From positions 3,961,559-4,025,558 of the forward strand of contig NZ_CP115468.1 in assembly GCF_028462125.1 (NCBI RefSeq): a stretch of 64,000 bases of DNA, written 5' to 3'. A program made the position numbers and the translations under genes. This document shows positions 1 through 9,258 of the stretch, one piece after another (the stretch's first letter is position 1; each line of letters starts with the position of its first letter). Origin of the DNA: Leptospira sp. GIMC2001. GTDB taxonomy: Bacteria > Spirochaetota > Leptospiria > Leptospirales > Leptospiraceae. The notes under the pieces were generated by a model. The model did not search any database, was not told where the DNA came from, and saw only the letters and a list, made by a program, of their open reading frames with translations.

Positions 1-45
1 GTGCGGCAATAGGAATGTAATTCCGATCCAATAATAAATTTCTAA

Positions 46-2148
46 CTATTTGATAATCTTGTTAGTAGCTTGAGTAGGTTTAGATCTCGCTGTGGAAGTT
101 TTAGCTTCACCTGGTGATTGAATAGTTGGAATTTCTTTGGAAGTCTGTATTTCGGTTAGATTTGCAAGCTTTGTTCCTTTCACAATGTAATCAAAAACGA
201 TGGATTCTGATTTATTCCCCGCTCGATCAAATCCAACAGCTTCCATTCGGTGCTTGCCCGGCGCAAATATATTCTCAGGTTCAACTACTATTGCAACGCC
301 CGTTCTTGGATTCAATTCCGCAATTGCAAGTTCCCCATCTACTTTTACTTGAATAGAATTTTGATCAATCCCTGAACCGAAGTCTTTCAATTTCCATTCT
401 ATTTCAAAATCTTGATTCGGAAAAATATGACCTGATTTCAAATTTCCCATTAGCTCGAGCTGCGGAGAAATTTTATCAACTAACACAGCATAAATTCCAG
501 TTTTTTTGAGTCGTGCTTTAAAGAATCTACCCCAAGTACTAAAATTGGCTTTCTTCACTGGAATTGCTACGCCATTTGATTTAATTTCGTAAATACCTGC
601 TTGGTTTAGATCAGCTTTGTGACCTATCTTAAAATACAAATCAAAACCTAAATTAAATTCTCGAAAATCCTCGGGAGAAATTTTGTACATTTTGGATTCT
701 AAGCTGAGTCCTGGATGGCTCCAAACAAAATCATTAATTTCTTCTATTTGAAAATTTGCCTTACCAAAAACCGAATTTGCTGGAAAAAACAATTCTACTA
801 ATCTATCTGTTGAAGATAAATTCGTGTAGCGATCATAACTCACATTGAAAGTATAACTTGGTGTTTGAATATGCGAATAGTCTGATGTATCTTTTTTTAC
901 ATTAAGAAATCCTTCTGTTCGATTCTCTCCAAGTCCACCTGCTAATATACTAATCTGATTGATTGAATTGTGATTGAAATTCCCGGAAGATATGAGACCT
1001 GATCCAACCATTGTGTTACCTAGTCCTGGAATTCCGAAACCTTGTCTGGAAAATAAATTATATAGGAAAGGATTACCATTCGATTTACTTTTATAGGAAT
1101 CATAAACTAGAACAAATTTTTTCGTCTGGGCTTTAGGCAAAGATTGAAAATTCAAATTTAAATTCTCTTTGCCATTTACGATAAGAGAAATTGATTGTAA
1201 CCCAAGTCTATTGGTTCGCGATTTCTGATGCCCAGATACTTGAAAAGATACAATACCTTGAATCAAAATTTCCTGATGATCGGAATTAGCGATATATCCT
1301 CCCTCAGTTTTTTCAAATTTTATTGTAAGAGGTTCATGTTTACCATTTATAAAAGTTCTTGGAGTTTCTGGACGAATTGTAACAAAATCTAAGACTACAT
1401 CCTCTCCATCCGTATGACCCAGACCGAAATCTCTTGGATTGAAATAAATTCCATTTCGAAACAATTCAAAATGTAAATGTGGCGGTCCAATTCCAGTATC
1501 TCCAGAATAGGCAATTAACTCACCAGCTTCTACTGGTATAGGTTCACCTAATTCATGTTTAAAGTCTCTTCTTGATTTAAAATCTTTTGCTGAACTTGAA
1601 CTCTTTAGAAATTTTACTAATTTCGGACTGAATTTAGAAAGGTGACCATATCTAGCTCGAATTCCATCCTCATGTTCGACAATAACTGAATTACCGATAC
1701 TTGACCAAAACCTTTGTATCTCTACAACTTTGCCTTTTGAGACAGAAATTATGGGGAGCCCTCTTCTGCCACCAGTGCTAAAATCCATGCCCATATGAAA
1801 ATGGGAAGATCGGTATTCACCAAAAGTTCCAGTAATTGCTTCATATCCAACAACTGGCCAAAGGTAAGATCCATATTTCCCAGGAGGTTTAACTTTCTTT
1901 TCGATAGTTTCCGTTGGAGAATTTGGAAGCGCTGGAACCGTAGATAAAGAAGCAGTTGTATTTAGTTTTGCCTGAGGAGCAGCGATTGGTAAATCAGAAT
2001 CTGTTGAAGTTTTAGAAATAGAAGAATTGGAATTAGTACCAGCAGACTGAGCGGTAATCTCAGAACGAAAACAAAAGCAGAATAATGAAACAAACAAAAC
2101 GGAAATCCAAAGTAGATTTGTATTATGTCTTATCCGATAAAATCTCAT
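46..2148 (-). CDS. M23 (LytM) family metallopeptidase with beta-sandwich tail
   Basis: Predicted envelope peptidoglycan hydrolase or hydrolase-like protein of 700 aa. A hydrophobic N-terminal signal segment (about residues 12-33) precedes a Ser/Thr/Pro-rich linker. An M23 domain follows at about residues 95-240 with the family zinc motifs HxxxD (HMGMD), a central YGHL and the C-terminal HxH in PHLHFEL, so it looks catalytically competent. The remaining 450 residues are beta-rich and end in an Ig-like stretch with a DRAGN motif. Such C-terminal extensions on M23 proteins are common in spirochaetes. The gene stands alone, with the HTH gene 77 bp upstream. The substrate is inferred from the family only. 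Confidence 0.85.
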   Translation of the reverse strand: MRFYRIRHNTNLLWISVLFVSLFCFCFRSEITAQSAGTNSNSSISKTSTDSDLPIAAPQAKLNTTASLSTVPALPNSPTETIEKKVKPPGKYGSYLWPVVGYEAITGTFGEYRSSHFHMGMDFSTGGRRGLPIISVSKGKVVEIQRFWSSIGNSVIVEHEDGIRARYGHLSKFSPKLVKFLKSSSSAKDFKSRRDFKHELGEPIPVEAGELIAYSGDTGIGPPHLHFELFRNGIYFNPRDFGLGHTDGEDVVLDFVTIRPETPRTFINGKHEPLTIKFEKTEGGYIANSDHQEILIQGIVSFQVSGHQKSRTNRLGLQSISLIVNGKENLNLNFQSLPKAQTKKFVLVYDSYKSKSNGNPFLYNLFSRQGFGIPGLGNTMVGSGLISSGNFNHNSINQISILAGGLGENRTEGFLNVKKDTSDYSHIQTPSYTFNVSYDRYTNLSSTDRLVELFFPANSVFGKANFQIEEINDFVWSHPGLSLESKMYKISPEDFREFNLGFDLYFKIGHKADLNQAGIYEIKSNGVAIPVKKANFSTWGRFFKARLKKTGIYAVLVDKISPQLELMGNLKSGHIFPNQDFEIEWKLKDFGSGIDQNSIQVKVDGELAIAELNPRTGVAIVVEPENIFAPGKHRMEAVGFDRAGNKSESIVFDYIVKGTKLANLTEIQTSKEIPTIQSPGEAKTSTARSKPTQATNKIIK

Positions 2149-2225
2149 ACGCTGCCTACTTCTGCTTACAGTATCGGCATTTCATGGAAAGGAATTTTTC
2201 TATTTGTAAGGTTTTTTAGACAATT

Positions 2226-2705
2226 CTATGATTGCTTTTTCTTGTTTGGGCTCGCGGCTTTAAGACTTGAAGGATCTGTTCGGGAGATAATATGTTGAAC
2301 TGTTAATTTGAGAAAACTTCGAACATAACTCAGAAAAGAAAAGTCACTAATATTATCTAGAATCAGATTCACAACTGATTGGAATTCTGGATTTCGAGAA
2401 TATTCTTTGATCAATCGAGTTGTTCCATCTGCGGCTGTTAAACTCGGGATATCTAAAATCTCACGTAGTTCTATCTTATAGAATAAAAGAAGCGATATCA
2501 TTTGGTCTGATTGCAATCTAGATTCTTTTCTTTCAATTTTACCAAGTAAGTTGTCATTGATTGATAGATTGTAATTTTTCTTTAACCGATCTGAAAGTTC
2601 AGTTAAGGAATATCCATAATGAATACGCAGTTCTTTGAATCTATCGGCAAGCGAATAGAGCAATTCACTATCGACATTGATGATTGGCTCAATTCCAGGA
2701 TTCAT
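2226..2705 (-). CDS. XRE-type helix-turn-helix protein
   Basis: Small protein of 159 aa with an XRE/Cro-like DNA-binding fold at about residues 15-75, seen in the segment that runs from LADRFKELRI through SLTELSDRL to LLGKIERKES. The C-terminal half is helical with no domain I recognise and ends in a Lys/Ser-rich tail. It is probably a transcriptional regulator. It lies between the M23 peptidase gene and the polyamine importer, all on the minus strand, but the gaps (77 and 148 bp) do not require an operon. Target genes are unknown. Confidence 0.7.
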   Translation of the reverse strand: MNPGIEPIINVDSELLYSLADRFKELRIHYGYSLTELSDRLKKNYNLSINDNLLGKIERKESRLQSDQMISLLLFYKIELREILDIPSLTAADGTTRLIKEYSRNPEFQSVVNLILDNISDFSFLSYVRSFLKLTVQHIISRTDPSSLKAASPNKKKQS

Positions 2706-2853
2706 TTAAAACCAAGGATAAGAGCATGCAGAGAATCTCCCAACTCAAAGATTCGCTTCCACTCGCTTCGGTTCGAAATTCAGAGAAAAATAAATTTCTT
2801 AGAGTAGTGTCATTCCCAATAATTTAATTACAGGAATACCATTCCTGATCATT

Positions 2854-3690
2854 TTATTTACCACCACCCATTACGTCATCCGTTCCACGAGTTAGGTAGT
2901 AGGCACCTATGATAGGTATAAACGTTATCAAAACAATAAAAACTGCTACCACATTGGTTACCGGTCTCTGCCTCGGTCGTATAAGTTCCGTTAGCATCCA
3001 GATTGGTAAAGTTGTTTGCTGTCCAGCGGCAAAAGTGGTAACGATCACTTCATCAAACGACAATGCAAATGCAAGCATTCCACCTGCGAGAAGAGCAGTC
3101 GCAATATTTGGCAAAATAATGTAGCGAAAAGTGGTAAAACTATTCGCGCCAAGATCCATCGATGCTTCAACTTGAGTCATCGAAGTTCTGCGAAAGCGCG
3201 CCAAAACATTATTATAAACAGTCACAATACAAAAGGTCGCATGCGCTATCACAATTGTATAAAAACTAAATGGAATATCAAACAGTGAAAATGCAGATCG
3301 AAGAGATATACCAGTTATAATTCCCGGTAAGGCAATGGGAAGAATCACTGCGAAAGAAATAATTTCCCTACCAAAAAATTTAGTTTTATGCACTGCCGCC
3401 GCAGCAAGAGTTCCAAGTATTAAAGCAATCAAAGTCGAGAAAGTCGCAACTTCAACCGAGAGTTGAATTGCTTGCCAGATATCATTGCGCTCGAACGCAA
3501 TCGGAAACCATTTAAACGTAAAATCTGGCGGAGGAAACTGATAGGATTTCTCTTCTGTTGTAAACGCATATAGAAAAATAAAAAGGATTGGAATATGCAG
3601 AAATAATATACCTGCTCCTGCAAATATTTTCAGAAACCAACTTGCTTTTCTAGAATATTTCTTTTTACCAAAAATCTTACTAAATAGCAT
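2854..3690 (-). CDS. potC: Polyamine ABC transporter permease, PotC type
   Basis: Inner-membrane permease of 278 aa with about six hydrophobic segments. The binding-protein-dependent transport signature is visible as EASMDLGANSFTTF followed by ILPNI, at about residues 176-195, which is the EAA loop that contacts the ATPase. It is the last gene of potD-potA-potB-potC and overlaps potB by 11 bp, so the two are probably translationally coupled. Family knowledge places it in spermidine/putrescine uptake. Other PotC-like systems carry different amines or Fe3+, so the exact substrate is inferred. Confidence 0.88.
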   Translation of the reverse strand: MLFSKIFGKKKYSRKASWFLKIFAGAGILFLHIPILFIFLYAFTTEEKSYQFPPPDFTFKWFPIAFERNDIWQAIQLSVEVATFSTLIALILGTLAAAAVHKTKFFGREIISFAVILPIALPGIITGISLRSAFSLFDIPFSFYTIVIAHATFCIVTVYNNVLARFRRTSMTQVEASMDLGANSFTTFRYIILPNIATALLAGGMLAFALSFDEVIVTTFAAGQQTTLPIWMLTELIRPRQRPVTNVVAVFIVLITFIPIIGAYYLTRGTDDVMGGGK

Positions 3691-4594
3691 TGAAAGCTCC
3701 TAGTCTCTTCGCAACCCACAAGTAAATGCACATAATAAAAATAGGAACAATGGAAAATGCTGCAGCTAACGGAACATTGCCGGCAGTACCTTGATGAGAA
3801 TAGACTGCCTGTCCAATAAATATCGCCGATGGACCAATGATTCCAGGAATGATATAATCACCCAAGGTCAGAGAAAAAGTAAAAATTGAACCGGCAACCA
3901 CACCAGGAAAAGCCAAAGGAAAAATCACTTTCCAAAAAGTTTTATCGGGTGTTCCTCCCAAGTCATGACTCGCTTCAATAAAGGTTCTAGGAATTCTCTC
4001 TAGAGCCGCTTGGATAGGCATAATCATAAAAGGTAACCAAATATATAAGAAAACTAAAAATGTCCCATAGTACGAAATGGATAAGGACGGACCACCTAAT
4101 ACAGGTGAGTCCAATAATAGATCCAAAGCCCAAGTCATATGTATTTTATCCAAGACCCAACTGATCACACCTTCTTTTGCTAATAGCAATTTCCAAGCAT
4201 AAACTCGAACCAAATAAGAAGACCATAGAGGTAACATAATTCCCAGATACAACCAGGGTTTTGCTCTATCACTTGCATAATGTGCCATGAAATAAGCAAT
4301 GGGAAAACCAATAGCAGCGGATGCAATAGTAACAGACAGCGCCATAAGAAAAGTTCTAAGAATTATATCAAAATTCGTTGCTGTGAATAAATCTCTATAA
4401 CTTTGTAAAGAAATTTCCTTAACTATTAAGCCAGTATAATTATCGATATAGAAAAAACTTTGAAGCAATAAACTAAATAAGGAACCAAAATAAATAATTC
4501 CCAGCCAGAGAACTGGCGGAAGTAGAAGGAGGATTAGAAATAAGTTATTTCTAAAGAAAAGGAAATTCGAAATTTTTTGAGCAATGCTTGTCAT
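3680..4594 (-). CDS. potB: Polyamine ABC transporter permease, PotB type
   Basis: Inner-membrane permease of 304 aa with six predicted membrane spans. The EAA loop is visible as EASHDLGGTPDKTF followed by VIFPLAFPG, at about residues 208-231. It pairs with the following permease to form the channel of the importer. It starts 19 bp after potA and overlaps potC, consistent with one transcript. It could transport another cationic amine, but the full set of four components in the usual family composition supports the polyamine assignment. Confidence 0.88.
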   Translation of the reverse strand: MTSIAQKISNFLFFRNNLFLILLLLPPVLWLGIIYFGSLFSLLLQSFFYIDNYTGLIVKEISLQSYRDLFTATNFDIILRTFLMALSVTIASAAIGFPIAYFMAHYASDRAKPWLYLGIMLPLWSSYLVRVYAWKLLLAKEGVISWVLDKIHMTWALDLLLDSPVLGGPSLSISYYGTFLVFLYIWLPFMIMPIQAALERIPRTFIEASHDLGGTPDKTFWKVIFPLAFPGVVAGSIFTFSLTLGDYIIPGIIGPSAIFIGQAVYSHQGTAGNVPLAAAFSIVPIFIMCIYLWVAKRLGAFNAI

Positions 4595-4613
4595 ATATTT
4601 TCTGAATCGCTTT

Positions 4614-5666
4614 TTAACCTGTTATGACATGACTGTCAGCTTTCTTCCATTGCAAAGTGACTTCTGATTTTCCTTTAAGTCCTGATTCTCCAAATTGTCC
4701 ATTTTGCTGAATCGCAACGATTCTATTTCCAAGTTTTGTCTTCATCTCAATTCTAGTTGTAGAACCAGAATAGATTAGATCTTCCACTATCGCTTTGATA
4801 GAATGGAATTCTTCTGAGGGTTTAAAGTTATTGGAATTGGTTATTAGAGAAATTTTCTCTGGTCTAACCATGAAAATTTTATCCGATTGGAAAATCTGCT
4901 TAGCTTCTTCATCACGAAAAATATTCGATTGACCAACAAAATTTGCAACAAATTCAGAACTTGGTTTCTCATATACCTCGAACGGAGTTCCAATTTGGGA
5001 GACTTTCCCTTGATTGAAAACAGCAATGCGATCACTCATTGTCAATGCTTCTTCTTGATCGTGAGTTACAAAAACAAAAGTAATACCAACTTTTCTCTGC
5101 AATTGCTTAAGCTCTGATTGCATTTGTTCTCGAAGTTTTAAATCCAAGGCACCAAGTGGCTCATCTAATAAAAGTACTCTAGGTTTGTTAATAAGAGCAC
5201 GCGCAAGTGCAACACGTTGTCTTTGTCCACCAGATAGTTGCGAAGGTTTCCGATTATAAACATCAGGAAGTTGAATAAGTTCGAGCATATCTAAGGCTTG
5301 CTTTTTTCTTTCAGATTTAGGAATTTTTTTTATCATCAAGCCATATTCAACATTCTCTCCAACTGACATATGTGGAAACAATGCATAATCTTGAAATACT
5401 GTATTCACATCTCTTTCGTAAGGTGGTAAATTACCAGCATCATTTCCATGTATAAAAACATTCCCTGACGTTGGACTTTCAAAACCCGCAATCAATCTAA
5501 GGCAAGTAGTTTTCCCCGATCCACTTGGACCAAGCATAGAGAAAAATTCACCTTCCCGTATGGAAAATGAAACGTCATCCACAGCTTTAACATCGCCAAA
5601 ATGACATGATGTATGCTTGAACTCGACAGCAGATCTATTAGAGGAATCTAAATTGGTTTGGCTCAT
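4614..5666 (-). CDS. potA: Polyamine ABC transporter ATPase, PotA type
   Basis: Cytoplasmic ATPase of 350 aa that energises the importer. Walker A is GPSGSGKTT (about residues 47-55), the ABC signature is LSGGQRQRVALARAL, Walker B is VLLLDEPLGALD, and the switch histidine is in FVTHDQEEAL. The C-terminal part (about 260-350) is the regulatory TOBE-like domain usual in the PotA/MalK group. It lies 79 bp downstream of potD, with a strong hairpin in the gap, and 19 bp upstream of potB. Confidence 0.9.
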   Translation of the reverse strand: MSQTNLDSSNRSAVEFKHTSCHFGDVKAVDDVSFSIREGEFFSMLGPSGSGKTTCLRLIAGFESPTSGNVFIHGNDAGNLPPYERDVNTVFQDYALFPHMSVGENVEYGLMIKKIPKSERKKQALDMLELIQLPDVYNRKPSQLSGGQRQRVALARALINKPRVLLLDEPLGALDLKLREQMQSELKQLQRKVGITFVFVTHDQEEALTMSDRIAVFNQGKVSQIGTPFEVYEKPSSEFVANFVGQSNIFRDEEAKQIFQSDKIFMVRPEKISLITNSNNFKPSEEFHSIKAIVEDLIYSGSTTRIEMKTKLGNRIVAIQQNGQFGESGLKGKSEVTLQWKKADSHVITG

Positions 5667-5701
5667 TTGGCCTCTTTAATCATGAATTAAACAATAAACT
5701 C

Positions 5702-5730
5702 ATCCAACGGAGGTTATGCCTCCGTTGGAT
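5702..5730 (-). terminator. Perfect 12-bp hairpin between potD and potA
   Basis: Inverted repeat ATCCAACGGAGG / CCTCCGTTGGAT with a 5-base loop, lying in the 79-bp gap between potD and potA. Read on the minus strand it is not followed by a strong U run. It therefore looks more like an mRNA-stabilising or partially terminating hairpin than a full terminator. Such elements commonly let the binding-protein gene be expressed above the ABC subunits. Confidence 0.6.
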
Positions 5731-5745
5731 TTTCTAACTTGGAAT

Positions 5746-6906
5746 CTATCTTCCGCTTATGATTGAGATCATCTCAGTCACCCACTTGTGATAAGGAACA
5801 CAAGTTTTGCCTGAACCACAATTAGATTCTGGTGTTCTCCAGAACCAAATTTTCTCAAAGTTATCTAAACCGTTGGTTTTACATCCTTCGTCAGTTAGCA
5901 AAGCATTTCCTTTACAAGCCTCTAGGTTCGAAGGAACCGAACCAAACCAAGCTGCTAGATCTCCTTGCAATTTTGGACTTAATGAATGCTCCATCCATTT
6001 GTATGCACAATTTGGATGCGGTGCTTTCACATGTAGCATTGTTGTGTCCGCCCAACCTGTTGCTCCTTCGACTGGAATTACGGAAGCAATCGGAGCATTA
6101 TCAGCCTTGAGAAGATTTACTTGAAAAGGCCAAGATGATGATGCAACGAAACCTTCTGTTTTGAAATCTGCTATCTGAACAAAAGCATCATGCCAATACT
6201 TTGGAACGATTTTTCTTTGTTCTCTTAACACATCAGCTGCTGCTTTGAATTGCTTTTCATCTAATTCATAAGGGTTTTTAATACCCAAAGACTTATCGTT
6301 GTACATTAAATATAAGGCTGCATCAGCAATATAAATCGGACCGTCAAAACCTTGAACGCGATTTTTATTGGACTTACCGTCTGGGAATTTTCCTTCTTTG
6401 AAAACAACACTCCAAGATTTAGGAGCTTCCTTGAAAACCTTTGTATTGTACATCAGAACATTGGCACCCCATTGATAAGGTACGCCGTAATGAACACCAT
6501 CAACTGTATGCCAAGGAGCGTTCTTGAGACGATCATCAACTTTGCTCCAACTTGGAATTAGGTCTAGATTAACTTCCTGAACTTGACCTCCGCGAATCAA
6601 TCGAAGAGAAGCATCTCCCGAAGCTGTGACCAAATCGAAGCCACCTTCATTCATAAGCGCAACCATTTCGTCGGAAGTTGCAGCTGTTTTGATGGTAACT
6701 TTACAACCAGTTTCTTTCTCGAAACTTGTTACCCAGTCAAAATTTTTATCCGTCTCACCGCGTTCAATATAACCCGGCCATGCAACGATTGATACCTCAC
6801 CTTCTCCCGAACCAACCGAGGTTAATTTCTCCCCAGCTTTTTTCTCACCGCAATGTACAGCGAATAACGCTAACATTGTTATCAGTAGTATGTATAAGTT
6901 TCTCAT
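5746..6906 (-). CDS. potD: Polyamine-binding lipoprotein, PotD/PotF type
   Basis: Solute-binding component of the importer, about 386 aa from the start chosen here. The frame extends 24 codons further upstream, but the ATG at 6906 is preceded by a good Shine-Dalgarno (GGGGAGA) and begins a lipoprotein signal peptide ending in LFAVHC, so it is preferred. The mature part shows a PotD-like type 2 periplasmic fold, with conserved elements such as VPYQWG and an extended C-terminal helical region. It heads the pot operon and diverges from the TetR gene across a short intergenic region. Whether it binds putrescine, spermidine or another amine is not decided by the sequence. Confidence 0.85.
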   Translation of the reverse strand: MRNLYILLITMLALFAVHCGEKKAGEKLTSVGSGEGEVSIVAWPGYIERGETDKNFDWVTSFEKETGCKVTIKTAATSDEMVALMNEGGFDLVTASGDASLRLIRGGQVQEVNLDLIPSWSKVDDRLKNAPWHTVDGVHYGVPYQWGANVLMYNTKVFKEAPKSWSVVFKEGKFPDGKSNKNRVQGFDGPIYIADAALYLMYNDKSLGIKNPYELDEKQFKAAADVLREQRKIVPKYWHDAFVQIADFKTEGFVASSSWPFQVNLLKADNAPIASVIPVEGATGWADTTMLHVKAPHPNCAYKWMEHSLSPKLQGDLAAWFGSVPSNLEACKGNALLTDEGCKTNGLDNFEKIWFWRTPESNCGSGKTCVPYHKWVTEMISIISGR

Positions 6907-7012
6907 TTGAACTTCTCCCCTATTTCGACCATTTTGATAATTCTGCAAACTTTTGGACAATTGTACAAAGTTGCTCAAAATATTGAAATAAAAAAAATCT
7001 TGTTTTACAAAA

Positions 7013-7032
7013 AATCAATCAAGCGATTGATT
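7013..7032. promoter_or_regulatory. Palindromic operator in the potD-tetR gap
   Basis: Perfect inverted repeat AATCAATC / GATTGATT around AAGC, 40 bp before the tetR start and about 105 bp upstream of potD. The position and symmetry fit an autoregulatory TetR operator that could control both divergent transcripts. No binding data are available; the assignment rests on symmetry and position. Confidence 0.6.
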
Positions 7033-7072
7033 GAAAACTAGATTGATTTAACTGGAGATCTGGGTAAGTATA

Positions 7073-7759
7073 ATGGCTGAAATATTCGGAACAAATGACA
7101 AAATTCTGCAAGTTGCAAAAAAACTTTTTGCGGAAAAAGGTTATAAATCCGTTACAACAAGGGAAATTGCAGACCAATTAGGAATCAATATTTCCACATT
7201 CCACTACCATACTGGCGGTAAGGGGAATCTTTATAAATCGGTAATCGAGAGTCTGTATGAGATAGAACATAGAGCACTCTATGAACCGATTAAAGAATTC
7301 GATCCTAAGAACTTTGGTGATCGAGCCAAAGTTAAGTCCGCTATAATAATGGGCTTACAAGCATTTGTGCAAGAAATGTTAAAAGATCCAAATCGTGCCC
7401 ACTTATATGTTCGCCGATGGTTAGAATGGCCTGACGAATTCATGGATTATGAAGTTAAGCTAACCATCGAGATATTTCGACCATTTGAAGAATTCTTGGA
7501 AGAAGCAGCTAACCACGGATCTGTGAGAGGGATAGATGTATCTATTTTTCTAAGATCGTTTCTTTGGATGGTCTATGGCTATTTTATAACCGGAATTATT
7601 GATTGGAAGAAATGGGTTTCCGATCCTCTCAAGAAGAAAAACTTGGAAGCTTTTCAAATATATTTAGATGATTTCATTGAATCGATGTTATTTAGAGATA
7701 ATTCGAACAGAGCAATTATTGCGAAAAAGAAACCTAGAAATAAACTCATTCGTAAATAA
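7073..7759 (+). CDS. TetR-family transcriptional regulator
   Basis: Repressor-like protein of 228 aa. The N-terminal TetR helix-turn-helix is clear at about residues 8-55: AKKLFAEKGYKSVTTREIA, then LGINISTFHYHTGGKGNLY. The C-terminal ligand-binding half resembles the CecR/DUF1956-like arrangement. It is the first gene of a plus-strand operon (33 bp before the first aldehyde dehydrogenase) and faces the pot operon across a palindrome. It probably senses an amine or an aldehyde/amino-acid intermediate of the pathway; the ligand is inferred from neighbours only. Confidence 0.85.
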   Translation: MAEIFGTNDKILQVAKKLFAEKGYKSVTTREIADQLGINISTFHYHTGGKGNLYKSVIESLYEIEHRALYEPIKEFDPKNFGDRAKVKSAIIMGLQAFVQEMLKDPNRAHLYVRRWLEWPDEFMDYEVKLTIEIFRPFEEFLEEAANHGSVRGIDVSIFLRSFLWMVYGYFITGIIDWKKWVSDPLKKKNLEAFQIYLDDFIESMLFRDNSNRAIIAKKKPRNKLIRK

Positions 7760-7791
7760 ATTATAATCAAATTCCAAAAGGAGCCAGGGAA

Positions 7792-9258
7792 ATGTTAGAA
7801 AAAAAAATGTTGATCAACGGAGAGTGGGTCGCCGCTAAATCAGGTAAGACTCGTGAGATTATCGATCCGGCCAGTGGAGAAATTCTTGCAATAGTACCAG
7901 AATCAGATTCTGAAGATGCCAAATTGGCTATTGCTGCAGCCAGGAAAGCATTTGATCAGGGAACTTGGCGTTCAACTCCTGCACAAGCAAGAGGCAAACT
8001 ACTATTTAAAGTTGCCCAAGCAATTATGGACAAGTTCGAAATGTTTGTTGAGCTTGAAGTGAAAGACTGTGGCAAGCCTCGACGGGAAGCTGAATTTGAT
8101 GTAAATGATGCTGCTAATTGTTTCGAGTATTATGGTGGCTTAGCAACAAAAATTCACGGACATACAATGCAAACTCCAGATGGATCGGTTAGCATGATAG
8201 TCCGAGAGCCAATAGGAGTATGCGGACAAATTGTTCCTTGGAACTACCCGTTACTCATGTCAACATGGAAACTTGCTCCTGCACTTGCAGCAGGCAATTG
8301 TGTTATTCTTAAACCATCCGAACTCACACCTCTCTCAGCACTCGAACTAGGTAAAATTTTTACCGAAGTTGGATTTCCTCCAGGAGTTGTGAACATCATC
8401 ACAGGTCCTGGTGCAGGAGCAGGTGAAGAATTATCTACTAATCCTCATGTAGATAAAGTTGCTTTCACTGGAGGCACAGTTACAGGTAGAAAAGTAATGG
8501 GCAACGCGACACAGAACATCAAAAACATTACTTTGGAATTAGGTGGCAAGAACCCTATTCTTGTTTTTGAAGACTGCAATTTTGAATCGGCTGTCGATTG
8601 GACACTATTCGCTGCCTTCGCCAACCAGGGAGAAGTCTGTTCAGCTGGATCTAGGTTACTGGTTCAAAAGTCAATTCACAGAAAGTTTGTAGATGAACTA
8701 GTGAAAAGGGTTCCTCGAATTAAGCTCGGACATGGCTTAAAAGATGGCGTAGTAATGGGTCCTTTGGTGTCATCTGCCCATAGAGACAAAGTTGAATCGT
8801 ATATTCAGATTGGAATCAAGGAAGGAGCAAAACTTCTTTGTGGTGGCAAAAGACCAAGTGGTTCTGAATATGAAAAAGGTAATTTTGTTGAACCAACAAT
8901 ATTTGATAATGTTGATCCAAAAATGCGCATTGCTCAAGAGGAAATATTTGGACCAGTCTTAGCTGTAATTCCATTTGAGACGGAAGAAGAAGCGATTGCC
9001 CTTGCAAATGATACAGAGTATGGATTGGCAGCTGGAGTTTTTACTTCGAACTTAACGCGCGGGCATAGAGTGATCAACCAACTTCGAGCTGGCATAACAT
9101 GGATCAATAACTACCATCCAACTTATAATGAGATGCCTTGGGGTGGTTACAAACAGTCTGGCATTGGTCGTGAGCTTGGTCTTTTTGGGATTGAAGCGTA
9201 TCTAGAAACTAAGCAAATCAATATATGGATGGATGATAATCCAGTAGGTTGGTATTAA
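7792..9258 (+). CDS. NAD(P)-dependent aldehyde dehydrogenase, betaine/aminobutyraldehyde type
   Basis: Soluble dehydrogenase of 488 aa oxidising an aldehyde to its acid. The catalytic set is present: VPWNYPL with KPSE for cofactor binding, the general base in LELGGKNP (about residue 252) and the nucleophile Cys in NQGEVCSAGSR (about 286). The C-terminal PWGGYKQSGIGRELG segment and WY end resemble BetB/GbsA and gamma-aminobutyraldehyde dehydrogenases. A good ribosome site (AAAAGGAGCC) precedes it. In an amine-catabolism context it may act on 4-aminobutyraldehyde or betaine aldehyde; the substrate is not fixed by sequence. Confidence 0.87.
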   Translation: MLEKKMLINGEWVAAKSGKTREIIDPASGEILAIVPESDSEDAKLAIAAARKAFDQGTWRSTPAQARGKLLFKVAQAIMDKFEMFVELEVKDCGKPRREAEFDVNDAANCFEYYGGLATKIHGHTMQTPDGSVSMIVREPIGVCGQIVPWNYPLLMSTWKLAPALAAGNCVILKPSELTPLSALELGKIFTEVGFPPGVVNIITGPGAGAGEELSTNPHVDKVAFTGGTVTGRKVMGNATQNIKNITLELGGKNPILVFEDCNFESAVDWTLFAAFANQGEVCSAGSRLLVQKSIHRKFVDELVKRVPRIKLGHGLKDGVVMGPLVSSAHRDKVESYIQIGIKEGAKLLCGGKRPSGSEYEKGNFVEPTIFDNVDPKMRIAQEEIFGPVLAVIPFETEEEAIALANDTEYGLAAGVFTSNLTRGHRVINQLRAGITWINNYHPTYNEMPWGGYKQSGIGRELGLFGIEAYLETKQINIWMDDNPVGWY

